NCBI GenBank assembly: GCA_022828595.1
Contig: JAKGHH010000003.1
Span: forward strand, 21,266,934 to 21,330,933
DNA: 64,000 nt
Reading direction: 5' to 3'
Source of the DNA: Nelumbo lutea
Taxonomy: Eukaryota > Streptophyta > Magnoliopsida > Proteales > Nelumbonaceae
Of this stretch, positions 63,977 through 64,000 are shown piece by piece (the first letter of the stretch is position 1; each line of letters starts with the position of its first letter). The notes under the pieces were generated by a model. That model was not told the DNA's origin. It did no database searches and worked only from the letters and a program-made list of their open reading frames with translations. The position numbers and the translations under genes were made by a program.

Positions 63977-64000
63977 CTACACAGAAAAATCATGTGTCAA

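Noticed and set aside
1..64000. CRISPR arrays, bacterial operons, riboswitches
   Set aside because: Spliced plant genes and plant transposons throughout; the repeats present are dispersed or terminal inverted repeats, not regularly spaced arrays.

Overview
The window is nuclear DNA from a flowering plant. Every gene has GT-AG introns, the proteins are plant versions of their families, and the spacer is full of LINE, Copia, hAT, Harbinger-type and Mutator-like elements. I cannot fix the species. The long, LINE-loaded introns and proteins of ordinary dicot type fit a woody or early-diverging eudicot or a magnoliid, but that is inference.

Layout. (1) 38-25379, plus strand: fourteen 3' exons of an aminoalcohol-phosphotransferase gene (AAPT type, last step of phosphatidylcholine and phosphatidylethanolamine synthesis). 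The 5' exons lie left of the window. One intron, 409-17714, is 17.3 kb long. It holds at least five LINE pieces, a hAT MITE inserted in one of them, and a Copia element inserted in a TA microsatellite. Later introns hold two more LINE 3' ends and a hAT-like element. (2) 25380-31388: intergenic, mostly MITEs. (3) 31389-33897, minus strand: a complete four-exon proline dehydrogenase gene with a transit-type N terminus, a TATA box and a distal G-box. (4) 37799-58697, plus strand: four tandem three-exon genes for small KIN2/COR6.6-type stress proteins of 67 residues each. Three share a promoter module with ABRE/G-box-like motifs and a TATA box. The array grew by duplication of whole gene-plus-spacer units, and the spacers were then hit by different elements. 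The largest is a 4.3 kb Mutator-like element (47705-52012) with about 100-bp inverted ends and a perfect 9-bp target duplication. It carries a degenerate Copia element and a captured 3' piece of a host MCTP (C2-domain/transmembrane) gene. (5) 59371-63976, minus strand: five 3' exons of a MIS12 kinetochore-protein gene, with its 5' end right of the window.

The host genes do not form one pathway. ProDH (proline catabolism) and the KIN2-type array (cold, drought and ABA response) are both stress-linked and both have ACGT-core elements upstream. Their adjacency may be chance.

The most interesting signals are the KIN2 array with filled and empty MITE sites between duplicated spacers, the gene-capturing Mutator-like element, a hAT insertion whose removal restores a LINE reading frame exactly, the 17.3 kb intron, and a foldback repeat family with seven copies in under 10 kb. 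All exon joins were made by eye from splice signals, reading phase and family knowledge. No alignment or transcript data were available.
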